This document shows, piece by piece, positions 38,201 to 49,356 of a stretch of 64,000 nucleotides of DNA. The translations under genes were made by a program, and so were the position numbers. Under the pieces are notes generated by a model. That model was given only the letters and a program-made list of their open reading frames with translations, was not told where the DNA came from and did no database searches. Source of the stretch: Gilliamella sp. ESL0405 (GTDB lineage: Bacteria > Pseudomonadota > Gammaproteobacteria > Enterobacterales > Orbaceae). Positions within the stretch are counted from its first letter, which is position 1, and each line of letters begins with the position of its first letter. The stretch spans positions 1,116,001 to 1,180,000 of the forward strand of contig NZ_CP048265.1 in NCBI RefSeq assembly GCF_019469205.1, read 5' to 3'.

Positions 38201-39098
38201 TGATAAATGCATGCCCATTAGCATAAGGCGTTAAGACATCGGTATCGACTTTTTTGACCATGATATGATTGTCAACCATATCAGTTTGAATTGTGACGTT
38301 ATTAAAACGGTAATCTTGCCCACCGATATGCAGTAACCAGTTGTTCCCGCTTAAGCTCATAACATTAAAATCTAATGGAATACTGACTTGAGGAAGTGAA
38401 CTAATTAACGGCTGGTTAAATATTTGATTAATTTGTTCGTTAAGTGGTAATGCATTTTGCTGCGATAGCGTTGCAGGAGGTAATGCCGGATTATCGGCAA
38501 AGACTGCACTTAAATCTTTTGCTACGGAAGGAAATACATAGATTTTTTCATTTACCCATCTGCCATTACCGGTAAAATCTGACATGCCAAACTGCATATC
38601 ATTTACATTGACTTTGATATTGGTTAAATGGGTTTTTTTAAGCTCTATTGGTAAAGGTGTTTTGATAATTTCACGCTTTTCCGGAATAGGTTCATCAGGT
38701 GATAATTCAAGTTTATCGGTGTCTATCGATACCGTTACGTCACTTGCGTTAAATTGATCGACACATATCTTAGTTTGCAGTAAACATAAACCGGATAATT
38801 TAAACGTTGCATCATCGACGTTAACATAGATACCCGGTAGTTCAAGGGTTAAACCTTTGATATGCAGATCATGAAATGTTCCTTCAATTTGCGCTATTTT
38901 AAGCTCCGGAAGGAATTTATTTAGCACAAACGTTGTCAGCTTTACCCCTAAACTGGTGTAAATGATTGAAATAATGAAGGTAATAAGAAAAACAAAAATG
39001 GAAAGTAGAATAATACTACGTTTTTTCCATTTGCGTCTTTTTCTTATTTTGTTAGCTTTCTTTACTCTTATTGGATTTTTAGCCATATTATAATTCAC
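35286..39098 (-). CDS. tamB: translocation and assembly module inner-membrane subunit TamB
   Basis: TamB spans the periplasm as a long beta-taco and works with TamA in outer-membrane protein assembly and phospholipid transport. The 1270-residue protein has one N-terminal membrane anchor (residues ~28-50), a very long beta-rich AsmA-like body and the conserved C-terminal DUF490 region (GRFHAYGQDLIIRKGIITFSG, ending in an aromatic LIYQFDF). Length is close to E. coli (1259). Its start overlaps the end of tamA by 11 bases. Confidence 0.93.
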   Translation of the reverse strand: MNYNMAKNPIRVKKANKIRKRRKWKKRSIILLSIFVFLITFIISIIYTSLGVKLTTFVLNKFLPELKIAQIEGTFHDLHIKGLTLELPGIYVNVDDATFKLSGLCLLQTKICVDQFNASDVTVSIDTDKLELSPDEPIPEKREIIKTPLPIELKKTHLTNIKVNVNDMQFGMSDFTGNGRWVNEKIYVFPSVAKDLSAVFADNPALPPATLSQQNALPLNEQINQIFNQPLISSLPQVSIPLDFNVMSLSGNNWLLHIGGQDYRFNNVTIQTDMVDNHIMVKKVDTDVLTPYANGHAFITGDITLGDDWPLKALIKADTEQNHLNSQIAGHLLGQLDTNTQIEGLNQITLNGHINFIEKYLPVMAKVTGNHIQWPIEGKAQYQLNQFDFGIDGNVQQYTLAAKATVEGENLPDTSFDIAGNGTNQSATFDHANIKLPQGEVTASGQIDWQQALKWDANVQINNVDLTKQYPTYSIRIAGQVKTNGMLAGDTWQLNLPQLQLKGSIKQAPFTASGNIFANSNNAISANNLAINWGKNQINIDGSSDKGNLNAKLNLASLSLLVDDINGSIEGNIKMSGTATAPMIMTNLNVNSLSLNNLSVAKANLIGKVQYQNQISGEIKLLGQGIELANETIKKATIELSGNESRHTLTVDLNGTPASFSTSLTGQINHERTKWTGDLPQALLKLGDNNQWHLTHTLPLSYDLTKQVPTIGAHCWRNNNSTICLDKPLIIAPNTDTSITLKDIDLTRLPIPNDGETKLEGYINGTVKINFNNSSSIPNIKANINSNKVFVKQMITNQALPIPFNLFNINAEFNEQQAKVDWNFGLNQLGKISGDLTISDPMQQKRLSGQLAINNLALAIINPLLDKNDYAKGAINGVVKFSGTLNDPYLNGGINLKHIEIKSSQLPVDVKSAIVDIDFNGKSSTLKGHLTTKAGNINLNGQASWNTLNKWQASLVVNGAAMEVTVPPMIVMTVIPDIKINANQDELTLLGKVTIPKGKITVESLPPSSIDVSPDEVMLDKNYKQIEPQKFGMKINSHLEINIGDKVTVDAFGLNASLKGNLIATQTNKGLDLHGEILVPTGRFHAYGQDLIIRKGIITFSGPTDQAMLEIEAIRNPDSMDNNNITAGIRVTGTSEDPKIEVFSDPSMSQQEALSYLVRGQGLDSSDQSDNDMMTALLVGFGTAKTGKFIGDIGNAFGIKNLSLDTQGAGNNSKVVVSGYILPNLQLKYGVGIFDSLAIFTLRYRLLPSLYLEAASGLAQTLDLIYQFDF

Positions 39099-40833
39099 TT
39101 CCTAAACCAATATAAAGATGTATTGAGCCAGTGTCTTTTCTATTCAATGGTGTTGCTAAATCGACTTTTATTGGGCCAACAGGGGAAGCCCAGCGGACGC
39201 CAACACCAGTACCGGTATAAAATTTCGCTTTATCGACTTTATCGATCGCTTCACCGGTATCAATGAACATCGCTCCCCACCATGCGCCGGTAAAATTGTA
39301 TTGGTATTCGGCTGAGCCAGTGATGAGCTTCGATGCCCCTTTTAATTTGCCTTTCTTGTCTTCAGGAGAAATGGATTGGTAACTATAGCCACGAATACTG
39401 CGATCACCACCAGCAAAGAATCTAAATGAAGGTGGCACTCTATCAAAATTGCTAGCTTGTATTATGCCAAAGTTACCTCTTGCAATAAATCGATGTGATT
39501 GTTTTAAGGATCGAATCCAAGTTTGTTGGGCTTGAAATCGAACTAAATTAATATCTGAGCCAAGTGACTCGGATGCTAATTCGATGGAATAACGTTGGGA
39601 ATCTCCCCACATTGCTAATAAATTACCGTCTGTACGGATGCGCGAAATACTGAGGGAAGGGTAATAAAGAAATGTTCTAAAACTTGAGTCACCTTGTGTA
39701 AAATCGTCTCTTAATAGATTAAAACCCAAGGCGGTTTGCCAACCTTTGAAATTATCCCAGTTTCGCAGTGCTCCAAAAGTGTAGGAGCGTGAGTAGGTGT
39801 CATTATTATCAATCTTTTTATATCCACCTTGAATTGTATAATACTGTTCAAGCGGCGATTTTTTAAGTGGAATTTTATAACTCATGGTAATGAGTTGTTC
39901 CGGGGATGAAAGTGATAGATTGCTTTGAAAACTTTGCCCTCTACTATTTATCCAAGGTTTATTCCAACCAATTTTTCCATGTACGCCATTGTCGGTTGAA
40001 AATCCAAGACCTAAATCCATTGAATTTTTTTTGCGTGGTGTGGTGACAACATCAATGGGTAGGGCTTTATCAGCCGTAAGATGTGGAAAATCCGGAGAAA
40101 CTACCACTGAGTTGAACCAGTTGGTTGATGCCAGACGTCGATTCAACAAAGATAATTGCTCAGCAGTATATGCTTCGCCTTCTTTAAATGGGACGATGTT
40201 ATCTAAATAATCTTTTCGAATTTTGGCATCATGAAAATTAACTTTACCAAATTTGTAACGCTGTCCGGTGTTGAAATCAATGTTCCAGAATGCTTGATGA
40301 TACATATCGGCAACAGCTAATTGATGTTTGGTCATATCGGCATCAAAATAGCCTTTTTTAAGTGATATACTTTGTAAACTTTTTTTGAACGATTCATAAA
40401 CACCGTGATTTAATGTATCGCCAATTTTAGGTAAGTCTTGTGATAATAAAGCTTGAAAATCGGCATCATTTTGTCCTTCACCGGTAATGTTTACATTGAG
40501 TTTTTCAATCTTAACCGGCTCACCGGGTGAGACGTGCACAACTAATACTTTAGGATCCTGATTATCATATCGAAAAGTTGGCGAATAATAACCTAAAGCT
40601 CGTAACGCTTTTTTGGTTTCACTTTCAAAATAACGTTTGAAATTAGGGGTATTATCGATTTGATCTGGGGTAATTAATGAAATGCGAGCATCAACATTAT
40701 CTTCAAGTTCGCCGGATAATCCTTTGATAGATAACTTCATATCAGCATAACTTGATGCTGTGGTTATCGCTAAAAGTAAACACAATGAACCGGACAATCG
40801 TGACACAGGCACCTCGATAATTTTAAGATTCAA
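39088..40833 (-). CDS. tamA: translocation and assembly module outer-membrane subunit TamA
   Basis: An Omp85-family protein of 581 residues. A signal peptide ends near SSYA|DM, three POTRA domains follow to about residue 270, then a 16-strand barrel with the lid-lock motif [16 protein letters not shown] near residue 470. It is the partner of TamB. The gene overlaps hpt upstream by 11 bases and tamB downstream by 11 bases, so the three are tightly coupled. Confidence 0.93.
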   Translation of the reverse strand: MNLKIIEVPVSRLSGSLCLLLAITTASSYADMKLSIKGLSGELEDNVDARISLITPDQIDNTPNFKRYFESETKKALRALGYYSPTFRYDNQDPKVLVVHVSPGEPVKIEKLNVNITGEGQNDADFQALLSQDLPKIGDTLNHGVYESFKKSLQSISLKKGYFDADMTKHQLAVADMYHQAFWNIDFNTGQRYKFGKVNFHDAKIRKDYLDNIVPFKEGEAYTAEQLSLLNRRLASTNWFNSVVVSPDFPHLTADKALPIDVVTTPRKKNSMDLGLGFSTDNGVHGKIGWNKPWINSRGQSFQSNLSLSSPEQLITMSYKIPLKKSPLEQYYTIQGGYKKIDNNDTYSRSYTFGALRNWDNFKGWQTALGFNLLRDDFTQGDSSFRTFLYYPSLSISRIRTDGNLLAMWGDSQRYSIELASESLGSDINLVRFQAQQTWIRSLKQSHRFIARGNFGIIQASNFDRVPPSFRFFAGGDRSIRGYSYQSISPEDKKGKLKGASKLITGSAEYQYNFTGAWWGAMFIDTGEAIDKVDKAKFYTGTGVGVRWASPVGPIKVDLATPLNRKDTGSIHLYIGLGSEL

Positions 40834-41362
40834 GTAATGTTACATGACCAATATAAGGTAAATGACGGTAGTGTTGCGCGTAATCAATGCCATAACCAAC
40901 TACAAACTCATCTGGAATAGAAAAGCCGATATATTTAACCGGTACAGAAACCTCACGGCGTGACGGCTTATCTAATAGCGTACAAATTTCAATGCTGCGT
41001 GGGTGACGTAACTTTAATATCGCCAGCACTTTACTTAAAGTATTACCTGTATCAATAATATCTTCCACAATTAACACATCTTTATCACGAATATCTTCAT
41101 CTAAATCTTTTAATATTTTGACATCTCGATTACTGATTACCGCATTGCCATAGCTCGAGGCTGTCATAAAATCGACTTCGTGACCGACGGTAATTGCTCG
41201 GCTAAGATCGGCCATAAAAATAAATGACCCACGTAGTAAGCCAACTAAAATAAGTTCATTTTGACTATGCGCATAATCTTGACTAATTTGCTGACCTAGT
41301 TCGATGATGCGTTTTTGTATATCTTCCGCTGATATCATCATTTCCAATGTGTGTTTCTTCAT
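40823..41362 (-). CDS. hpt: hypoxanthine phosphoribosyltransferase
   Basis: Salvages hypoxanthine (and guanine) to the nucleotide with PRPP. Started at the Met at 41362 the protein has 179 residues, matching E. coli Hpt from [11 protein letters not shown] on; a longer frame from 41410 adds 16 residues unlike the family. The PRPP loop is [14 protein letters not shown], with [15 protein letters not shown] upstream. The overlap with tamA is unusual for Hpt and places purine salvage in front of an envelope operon. Confidence 0.93.
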   Translation of the reverse strand: MKKHTLEMMISAEDIQKRIIELGQQISQDYAHSQNELILVGLLRGSFIFMADLSRAITVGHEVDFMTASSYGNAVISNRDVKILKDLDEDIRDKDVLIVEDIIDTGNTLSKVLAILKLRHPRSIEICTLLDKPSRREVSVPVKYIGFSIPDEFVVGYGIDYAQHYRHLPYIGHVTLLES

Positions 41363-41495
41363 TACTAATAACTCAAGTTGATATTTTAAAATTAGGTATG
41401 ATTTTAACAATTTTACCTGATAAAAAGAATAAGTAAGCTTATTTAATTAATGTCGATTAGAAAATCATCTTTAGACTTCCTACTTAAACGTATAC

Positions 41496-41993
<498 letters not shown>

Positions 41994-41999
41994 TTAATA

Positions 42000-42839
<840 letters not shown>

Positions 42840-43059
42840 TTATCATTGTCGAAAAGCAGTAATTATAGCTGAAATTAGCCGAGTTATACACTGCGTAAGT
42901 TTAAATTGATATACTTTTAATCGTTTAACTGTATTAAATATGGCGTATTTTTGCTCAATATTGCTGCTATTTTTAGTCGGTTAACTTTAGGCTATTTATC
43001 TCAACTGCTGAAAAAAAATATTTTATTTATTATCTATTAAAGCTAAAAGGCTAGCTTTT

Positions 43060-43311
43060 ATGGCATCAGTGCTGATTAAATTAAATGGTAATCGTTACGC
43101 TGGTATATTAAGTGGTTTAGTATGGGCATTGTCACTTTCTGAGCCAGTTGCTGCTATGTTTTAAGGGATAAAAATTATTGTTTTGCTTGTTGTGTTAGTA
43201 TTTTTGGTCATCAAATTGGGGCAATAAATGAATATTGATTAACAGGATTGGCTTATAATAATTGGTGTTGCTGTTTTTTTATTTTTTATATGGTATGTTT
43301 TCTATGACTAA
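43060..43311 (+). pseudogene. decayed small membrane-protein gene
   Basis: One frame reads through 84 codons with three internal stops (at 43162, 43225 and 43240) and stays strongly hydrophobic in each piece: GILSGLVWALSLSEPVAAMF, then IIVLLVVLVFLVIK, then WLIIIGVAVFLFFIWYVFYD. A strong plus-strand terminator follows at 43362. The pattern suggests a lost transporter-like gene; the family is not recognisable. Separate tiny membrane peptides are the alternative. The rest of 42822-43389 shows no gene. Confidence 0.4.
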
Positions 43312-43361
43312 TTGCTGTGAATAATGCTTATTTGCTTGCTTAACGGCAGATGCTTATAAAG

Positions 43362-43391
43362 TTGGACGCAGTAATGCGTCCAATTTTTTTT
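43362..43391 (+). terminator. Rho-independent terminator, plus strand
   Basis: A perfect 9-bp stem (43362-43370 with 43375-43383) with loop GTAA and eight T. The T-run is on the plus strand, although the only intact gene close by (fklB) is on the minus strand, so it probably served the decayed gene to its left. It abuts the fklB stop. Confidence 0.75.
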
Positions 43392-44001
43392 AAAGCACTT
43401 TCAATAATTCAACATCGAAAATTAATGTGCTATATGGCGCAATAGATGCACCCGCACCTTGGGCGCCGTAAGCTAATTCTTGCGGAATATATAATCGCCA
43501 TTTTGATCCCTCTGGCATAAGTTGTAATGCTTCAACCCACCCTTGAATAACACCATTAACCGGGAATTCAGCTGGTTGTCCACGTTGGACTGAGCTGTCA
43601 AATACAGTGCCGTCAATTAACTGTCCGGTATAATGGACTTGCACGCGATCGGTTGCTTTCGGTATTGCGCCATTACCTTCGGTAATAATTTCATATTGTA
43701 AACCTGATTCAGTGGACTTAACGCCTACTTTTTTCAGATTCTCAGCTAGAAAATCTTTACCCGCTTGTGCATTTTTTTCAGCTTGTTGCGCTTTTTCTTT
43801 AGCAGCTTGCTCATGAATATGACGCAATGCATCATGTAATTCTTGTAATGGTAATGCTGGTTGATTTCCTGCCAAAACATCTTGCATCGCTAATTTTAAT
43901 GCATCTAAATCCAGATTTTTTAAACCGGATTCTTTTAATTGTTGCCCAATTTGAAGCCCGATAGCATAACTTGCTTTTTGCTCAATCGATTCTAATTTCA
44001 T
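43390..44001 (-). CDS. fklB: FKBP-type peptidyl-prolyl cis-trans isomerase FklB
   Basis: A 203-residue proline isomerase, close to E. coli FklB (206). Residues 1-90 form the helical dimerisation part ([16 protein letters not shown]), residues ~95-203 the FKBP domain with [18 protein letters not shown] and [12 protein letters not shown]. No signal peptide is seen, so it should be cytoplasmic, unlike FkpA. Divergent from bamE. Confidence 0.9.
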   Translation of the reverse strand: MKLESIEQKASYAIGLQIGQQLKESGLKNLDLDALKLAMQDVLAGNQPALPLQELHDALRHIHEQAAKEKAQQAEKNAQAGKDFLAENLKKVGVKSTESGLQYEIITEGNGAIPKATDRVQVHYTGQLIDGTVFDSSVQRGQPAEFPVNGVIQGWVEALQLMPEGSKWRLYIPQELAYGAQGAGASIAPYSTLIFDVELLKVL

Positions 44002-44215
44002 TTTTTACCTTTTTAAAAGTTGAATTGTGGTGTTTATCAATAATAAGCTATTAAAGTGTTTGATGCGAGTTTAATTGTCAAGTCATCATGATTATTTCCA
44101 GGCTGGAATTACTTTACGATTACATAATTATGAAAGAATTTATTATTTTGGCTAGCGCTTAGCTAAAATATCGGCGATAATATGGCTATATTTTATTTTA
44201 GATGGATTATGTTAG

Positions 44216-44665
44216 ATGCCGTTTCGTAAATTTACCGCACTTGCAATTGTCACTAGTATATTTTTAACTGGTTGTTCTGTGGTTGATCGTTGGGTATATC
44301 GCCCGGATATTAACCAAGGTAATTATGTAACTAAAGAAGCCATTGATTTATTACAAGTTGGTCAGTCTAAAGATCAAGTTGTTTTTATAATGGGATCACC
44401 AATGTTAACTTCAGTTTTTGGGGATAATATTTGGTACTATGTTTTCCGTCAACAACCACAACATGGCGAATTAAGTCAAATTACTTATTCTATTTATTTC
44501 GACCAAATGGGTATCGTAACTGATATTAAAACATCAGCTTTAGAGGGTTCTCAAACTCTTGAAGAGATGAATAGACAAGGTATTTCCGACCCTATTGAAA
44601 CTAAGTCGGATGATTATAACGAGTCTTTGCCGCCGCCAAGTAGCGCTGAATCTCAATCTGAATAA
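44216..44665 (+). CDS. bamE: outer membrane protein assembly factor BamE
   Basis: A lipoprotein of the BAM complex. The 149-residue precursor has the lipobox LTGC at Cys19, and the SmpA/OmlA fold with YRPDINQGNYV, VGQSKDQVVFIMGSP and a DxWYYVFRQQ-like stretch (NIWYYVFRQQ). The C-terminus is longer than in E. coli (113 residues) by an acidic, disordered tail with PPPSSAESQSE. Confidence 0.92.
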   Translation: MPFRKFTALAIVTSIFLTGCSVVDRWVYRPDINQGNYVTKEAIDLLQVGQSKDQVVFIMGSPMLTSVFGDNIWYYVFRQQPQHGELSQITYSIYFDQMGIVTDIKTSALEGSQTLEEMNRQGISDPIETKSDDYNESLPPPSSAESQSE

Positions 44666-44685
44666 AACTCGTTCTATAACGAGTT
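44666..44685 (+). terminator. hairpin at the bamE stop
   Basis: A perfect 8-bp stem AACTCGTT/AACGAGTT (44666-44673 with 44678-44685), loop CTAT, starts at the base after the stop. The following tail is only GTTTAATT, so termination is likely but weak. Confidence 0.5.
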
Positions 44686-44727
44686 GTTTAATTATTGATG
44701 AATTAACACGTTCATCAATAATTAAAC
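44686..44727. repeat. 17-bp perfect inverted repeat
   Basis: Arms 44686-44702 and 44711-44727 are exact complements with an 8-base loop. It directly follows the bamE hairpin. The remaining sequence to 45015 is AT-rich with stops in all frames. Confidence 0.8.
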
Positions 44728-45015
44728 AGCAATTTAAATCCCAATCCCTAAACATAAATTTCGAAAACCACTTAAAAGTATTGAAGCTAATCGAGTAAAG
44801 CCATAAACTAGAGCGAAATTAGCAAAATATCAGTTAGAATGTTTTGATCACCTTTGTAATCATTTTATGCCGAAAGTAGCACCACAATGCCCCAATACAA
44901 TCTCACTGGGACTACAACAGTAAATCCAACAGGTAGTAAACGAATGTTCATATCGAACAGTTGAAAGGCTTCAGGTTTTATACACCAAACAACATCATCA
45001 ATTTAAAAATCCACG

Positions 45016-45306
45016 CTAACAATATTTATCAGCAAATAAATTTCTGTGTTCGGTAATCTGCGCCACTTCCTCAATTGAAAAACTTTGCTCAAGTAATTGC
45101 CTGGCATCTTCTTGTCATAGATCGTGATATCTTTAATTAGCTTTTCCTAAACTGTTTCAGACACGTTGAAAGCCAGCAGTAATTGAGCTAGAAATGAACG
45201 GAAATATAAATTTATGATGTTTTAGTTGTGATTGCAGAATAGTCCATGCTTCATTTAGCAAAGGGACAGCATATAATTGCCCTCTTTGTTTATGATATAA
45301 TGAGCC
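45016..45306 (-). pseudogene. remnant of a tyrosine recombinase/integrase (C-terminal part)
   Basis: One minus-strand frame reads GQLYAVPLLNEAWTILQSQ, HHKFIFPF, SSSITAGFQRV, then after stops YHDL-stop-QEDARQLLEQSFSIEEVAQITEHRN and ends ADKYC. This is the order of a tyrosine recombinase catalytic domain: YAVPL, the FP turn, HDLRHE and the G-to-E-altered ITGH motif. The catalytic Arg of HxxR is now TGA. Three in-frame stops mean it is dead. It lies just 5' of dusA and points away from it, the usual place of DusA-associated integrases. Confidence 0.72.
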
Positions 45307-45444
45307 ATAGCTTTAAACCAAAATTATTTTTGTCCTATTGTCATGGGATCCTGATAATGAAAAAATATAACAAAATGCGATAAAATAACCCAAAATAATA
45401 GTATTTAAAAATCAATCAAAACAGCATAAAACACTGGTGTATCA

Positions 45445-46407
45445 ATGAATTCAACCTTAAATAAATTTTCTATAGCCCCAATGCTCGATTTAACTGATAA
45501 GCATTGTCGATATTTTCATCGAATCTTAACGAAACAAACTTTGCTTTACACCGAAATGGTGACCACAGGTGCGATTTTGTTTGGTAAAGGTGATTATTTA
45601 GAGTTTAATTCTCAGGAACATCCAGTCTGTTTACAATTAGGTGGGAGCGATCCAAAAGCGTTGGCAAAATGTGCTAAATTAGCTGAGCAACGTGGTTATG
45701 ATGAGATCAATTTAAACGTTGGATGTCCTTCAGATCGCGTCCAAAATGGTATGTTTGGTGCTTGTTTAATGGCTAAGCCAAAATTGGTTGCTGATTGCGT
45801 AGCGGCAATGCAAGCACAAGTTGATATCCCAGTCACAGTTAAAACCCGAATCGGTATCGATGAATTAGACAGTTATGGTTTTTTATGTCAATTTATTGAA
45901 CAAGTATCGAGTTACACCAATACTTTTATTGTACATGCCCGCAAAGCTTGGTTGTCAGGGTTAAGCCCAAAAGAAAATCGTGAAGTGCCACCACTCGATT
46001 ACGAGCGTGTTTATCAGCTTAAACGAGATTATCCTCATTTAACTATCGCCATTAATGGTGGAATCAAAACGATTGATGAAATAAAACAGCACTTAAATTA
46101 TGTTGACGGGGTAATGATAGGGCGAGAAGCATATCAAAATCCTCTTTTACTAACCCAAATAGACTCGCAAATTTTCGGCCTACAAACGCCAATTATTGAC
46201 GCTAAATCAGCCATTTTAGCTCTTTATCCATATATTGAAAAACAGCTTGTACAAGGCGCTCAGTTAAATCATATTATGCGTCATACATTAGGCATATTTA
46301 ATGGAAGGAAAGGCGCAAAACAATGGCGGCGTTATCTTAGCGAAAATGCGCACAAAAAGGGGGCCGGATTAGAAATTGTTGAACAGGCTTTAACTTTTAT
46401 TCAATAA
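45445..46407 (+). CDS. dusA: tRNA-dihydrouridine(20/20a) synthase DusA
   Basis: An FMN-dependent reductase making dihydrouridine in the tRNA D-loop. The 320-residue protein follows DusA rather than DusB or Dus[18 protein letters not shown] at the N-terminus, [20 protein letters not shown] with the catalytic Cys, [22 protein letters not shown], and [15 protein letters not shown]. The 5' end of dusA is a known integration site for a family of integrases, and a relic of one lies upstream. The gene itself is intact. Confidence 0.94.
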   Translation: MNSTLNKFSIAPMLDLTDKHCRYFHRILTKQTLLYTEMVTTGAILFGKGDYLEFNSQEHPVCLQLGGSDPKALAKCAKLAEQRGYDEINLNVGCPSDRVQNGMFGACLMAKPKLVADCVAAMQAQVDIPVTVKTRIGIDELDSYGFLCQFIEQVSSYTNTFIVHARKAWLSGLSPKENREVPPLDYERVYQLKRDYPHLTIAINGGIKTIDEIKQHLNYVDGVMIGREAYQNPLLLTQIDSQIFGLQTPIIDAKSAILALYPYIEKQLVQGAQLNHIMRHTLGIFNGRKGAKQWRRYLSENAHKKGAGLEIVEQALTFIQ

Positions 46408-46501
46408 AAGGTTTTTAAATAGTCTAATTTTAGTGCGTAATTGCACGCTGATTGTGAATCGGTATATACTATCGGGCAATTTTCATTATGGTTTTGATAC
46501 T

Positions 46502-48517
46502 GTGCGTTTAAATTCAAGTCAACAACAAGCGGTTGAATATGTTTCCGGGCCTTGTCTGGTTTTAGCCGGTGCTGGCTCTGGAAAAACTCGGGTTATCATC
46601 AATAAAATAGCTTATCTGATTCGTGTAAAAGAGTATTTACCACGTCAAATTGTTGCGGTAACTTTTACCAACAAAGCTGCTCGGGAAATGAAAGAGCGTA
46701 TTAGCCATTCTTTAAGTAAACAAGAAGCAAGAGGGCTAAAAATATCGACATTTCATACGTTAGGTCTTGATATCGTTCGTCGTGAATATAAACATCTTGG
46801 TATAAAAGCTAACTTTTCGTTATTTGATGATCATGACCAGACTGCATTGCTCACTGAGCTTACTCAGCAATGGTTAGAAGGTGATAAAGATCTTATCAAT
46901 CAATTGCGTTCAACAATTTCAAATTGGAAAAATGATATTGTTGATGCAACTGTTGCTATGGCAAGAGCACAGACCAATAAAGAAAAATTGTTTGCTCACT
47001 GTTATCAACTCTATGAAAAACAATTGAAAGCTTGTAGTATTCTTGATTTTGATGATCTCATTTTACTCCCAACTTTGCTATTAAAAAATAATGAAGAGGT
47101 ACGGGATAAATGGCAAACCCGAATTCGGTATTTATTGGTCGATGAATATCAAGATACGAATACCAGCCAGTATGAATTTATAAAGTTACTAGTCGGTGAT
47201 CGCGCTAAGTTTACTGTGGTTGGTGATGATGATCAGTCTATCTATTCTTGGCGAGGTGCTCGTCCTAAAAATTTAGTTTTACTTAAGCAAGATTTTCCCA
47301 CTCTTGAAGTCATTAAGTTAGAGCAGAATTATCGTTCTTCAGGCCGTATATTAAAAGTTGCCAATATTCTAATCGAAAACAATCACCATATTTTTGAAAA
47401 AAAACTTTTTTCAGAATTAGGATATGGTGAAGCGCTCAAAGTAATTTCTGCCGATAATGAAGAACATGAAGCTGAAAAAGTCGTAAATGATTTGATTGGC
47501 CACCGCTTTGCCAATAATAGTCAATTTGGACAATATGCGATTCTTTATCGCGGTAATCATCAAGCTCGATTAATTGAAAAAATGTTGATGCAGTATCGCA
47601 TTCCTTACCGAATATCGGGAGGGACTTCGTTTTTTGCTCGAACTGAAATTAAAGATCTCATGGCTTATCTACGTTTATTAACCAACCCCGACGATGATAA
47701 TGCTTTTATTCGTATCATTAATACCCCTAAACGTGAAATTGGCCCGGTCACAATTCAAAAGCTTGGCGAGTGGGCAAATCATCGGGCAGTGAGTTTATAT
47801 CAAGCAAGTCATGATATGGGACTGACAGAGTTATTATCCGGTAAACGCATGGAGTCATTACAACAGTTTATCCAGTGGTTTGACAGTTTAATTCGAAAAT
47901 CACAATCAGAACCAATGGAAGCTATCCATGAGCTGTTGCATGGTATTCACTATGAAAGTTGGATCTATGAAACATCTGCTTCACCCACAGCAGGTCAAAT
48001 GCGTATGCGAAATGTGGAACAGCTTGTTAGCTGGTTGAATGATATGCTAAATGGTGACGATCTTGATGAAGGAATGACTTTAGAGCAAGCCGTTGCCAGA
48101 TTCACGTTACGTGATATGTTGGAACGAAATGAAACGGAAGAAGAGCTTGATCAAGTACAATTAATGACCTTGCATGCCTCAAAAGGTTTAGAGTTTCCCT
48201 ATGTTTATTTGGTGGGAATGTCTGAAGGGGTGTTACCTCATCAAACGAGCATCGATGAAGATAATATAGAAGAAGAACGCCGCCTTGCTTATGTTGGTAT
48301 TACACGTGCTCAACAAGAGCTCACTTTTTCATTTAGTCGCCAACGTAAACAATTTGGCGAAACGGTATATGTTGAACCAAGCCGTTTTTTATTGGAGCTT
48401 CCACAAGATGATTTAGAGTGGCAAGATCAACGAAATGAACTATCACCAGAAAAGAAAATGCAACAAGGGCAAAGCAGACTCGCCATGTTAAAAGCGCAAA
48501 TTGCCAATGCGAAATAA
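46502..48517 (+). CDS. rep: ATP-dependent DNA helicase Rep
   Basis: Rep is the 3'-5' accessory replicative helicase that clears protein roadblocks and restarts forks. Started at the GTG at 46502 it has 671 residues and aligns with E. coli Rep from [14 protein letters not shown]. UvrD-family motifs: [42 protein letters not shown] and [14 protein letters not shown] longer frame from 46433 adds 23 residues not found in the family. It starts about 95 bases after dusA. Confidence 0.94.
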   Translation: MRLNSSQQQAVEYVSGPCLVLAGAGSGKTRVIINKIAYLIRVKEYLPRQIVAVTFTNKAAREMKERISHSLSKQEARGLKISTFHTLGLDIVRREYKHLGIKANFSLFDDHDQTALLTELTQQWLEGDKDLINQLRSTISNWKNDIVDATVAMARAQTNKEKLFAHCYQLYEKQLKACSILDFDDLILLPTLLLKNNEEVRDKWQTRIRYLLVDEYQDTNTSQYEFIKLLVGDRAKFTVVGDDDQSIYSWRGARPKNLVLLKQDFPTLEVIKLEQNYRSSGRILKVANILIENNHHIFEKKLFSELGYGEALKVISADNEEHEAEKVVNDLIGHRFANNSQFGQYAILYRGNHQARLIEKMLMQYRIPYRISGGTSFFARTEIKDLMAYLRLLTNPDDDNAFIRIINTPKREIGPVTIQKLGEWANHRAVSLYQASHDMGLTELLSGKRMESLQQFIQWFDSLIRKSQSEPMEAIHELLHGIHYESWIYETSASPTAGQMRMRNVEQLVSWLNDMLNGDDLDEGMTLEQAVARFTLRDMLERNETEEELDQVQLMTLHASKGLEFPYVYLVGMSEGVLPHQTSIDEDNIEEERRLAYVGITRAQQELTFSFSRQRKQFGETVYVEPSRFLLELPQDDLEWQDQRNELSPEKKMQQGQSRLAMLKAQIANAK

Positions 48518-48695
48518 TTAAATTTTACTGGTTATAATAAATATCATCGATTAATGGGTATATAAAAATACATTATAAATATCCGAAAAGCACTTTGTTC
48601 AAAGTAGCTACAATCGTGAAGATATAATTTATTGTGTAATAAAAAATAAATTGATGATATTTTGTATGTTTAACCAGATAAACGATTAAAAATCA

Positions 48696-48723
48696 TTGAC
48701 GGATCGAAATAGCTTTATATAAT
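48696..48723 (+). promoter_or_regulatory. promoter of tRNA-Arg
   Basis: TTGACG (48696-48701), a 16-base spacer and a perfect TATAAT (48718-48723), followed by a GC-containing discriminator, 31 bases before the mature tRNA. The rest of 48518-48695 shows no gene. Confidence 0.8.
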
Positions 48724-48754
48724 ACTCTGCGTCTAATCAACAAATCATATCTTT

Positions 48755-48831
48755 GTCTCCTTAGCTCAGCTGGATAGAGCAACGGCCTTCTAAGCCGTAG
48801 GTCACAGGTTCGAATCCTGTAGGGGACGCCA
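48755..48831 (+). tRNA. tRNA-Arg (anticodon TCT)
   Basis: A 77-base cloverleaf: acceptor GTCTCCT/AGGGGAC, AGCTCAGCTGGATAGAGC D-arm, loop CTTCTAA with anticodon TCT at 48789-48791, GGTTCGAATCC T-arm and encoded CCA. The genes after it are accessory in character, so its 3' end may be an island attachment site, but I found no second copy of the 3' end in the window. Confidence 0.96.
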
Positions 48832-48956
48832 TTTCATCAACGACGTGTTACGACCGATAACGAAAAAAGTCTCTCCAGTCTGGATTTTTAGAGTTTTTTA
48901 CCCGACCTAGTACAATCTTAAACGGTAGATAACGACAACCTGCAAACGGTATATAT

Positions 48957-49277
48957 ATGGTATATTTCAATGCTGTAAATAAAACCAGGTCGAAATTATT
49001 TTCATTGAATGTGGTTTTCGTTGCGTTGGTGGCTACCGCTGTGTTGTATAGAAAAAAATTAATCGGTGCCTTTCATAATGCAATCGACAAAGCTAAAGAG
49101 TTGGCTACAAAAAAAGATGCGCTGTTCAAAATATCGCAAAAGGAGCTTAAGCAAACTGAACTTTATAAACGAGAAATGAGCAAAACAGGGTTGGCGTTTG
49201 ATAGTACCAAATCAAAAATGTTGGGAATATCGATTGAGCATAACGGAGATTTATACGTTACAAACTGGCATTGCTAA
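48957..49277 (+). CDS. hypothetical single-span membrane protein
   Basis: A 106-residue protein with one hydrophobic segment at residues ~17-31 (NVVFVALVATAVLY) followed by a Lys-rich helix (KAKELATKKDALFKISQKELKQ). The family is not recognised. The start lies in a TATA-rich stretch without a clear ribosome site, so the true start may differ. First gene of the accessory stretch after tRNA-Arg. Confidence 0.45.
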   Translation: MVYFNAVNKTRSKLFSLNVVFVALVATAVLYRKKLIGAFHNAIDKAKELATKKDALFKISQKELKQTELYKREMSKTGLAFDSTKSKMLGISIEHNGDLYVTNWHC

Positions 49278-49356
49278 CTAGTTTGCGACGGCGGAATGTT
49301 TGAAAAAGTATGATCAATTTGTTATTTTGTCATTTTTAATGGATGAGGAATAATAA

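Noticed and set aside
44595-44798. Plus-strand frame overlapping the end of bamE
   Set aside because: It runs across the bamE hairpins in another frame and has no homology pattern.
48755-48831. Direct repeat of the tRNA-Arg 3' end as an island border
   Set aside because: No second copy of the 3' tRNA sequence was found downstream in this window.
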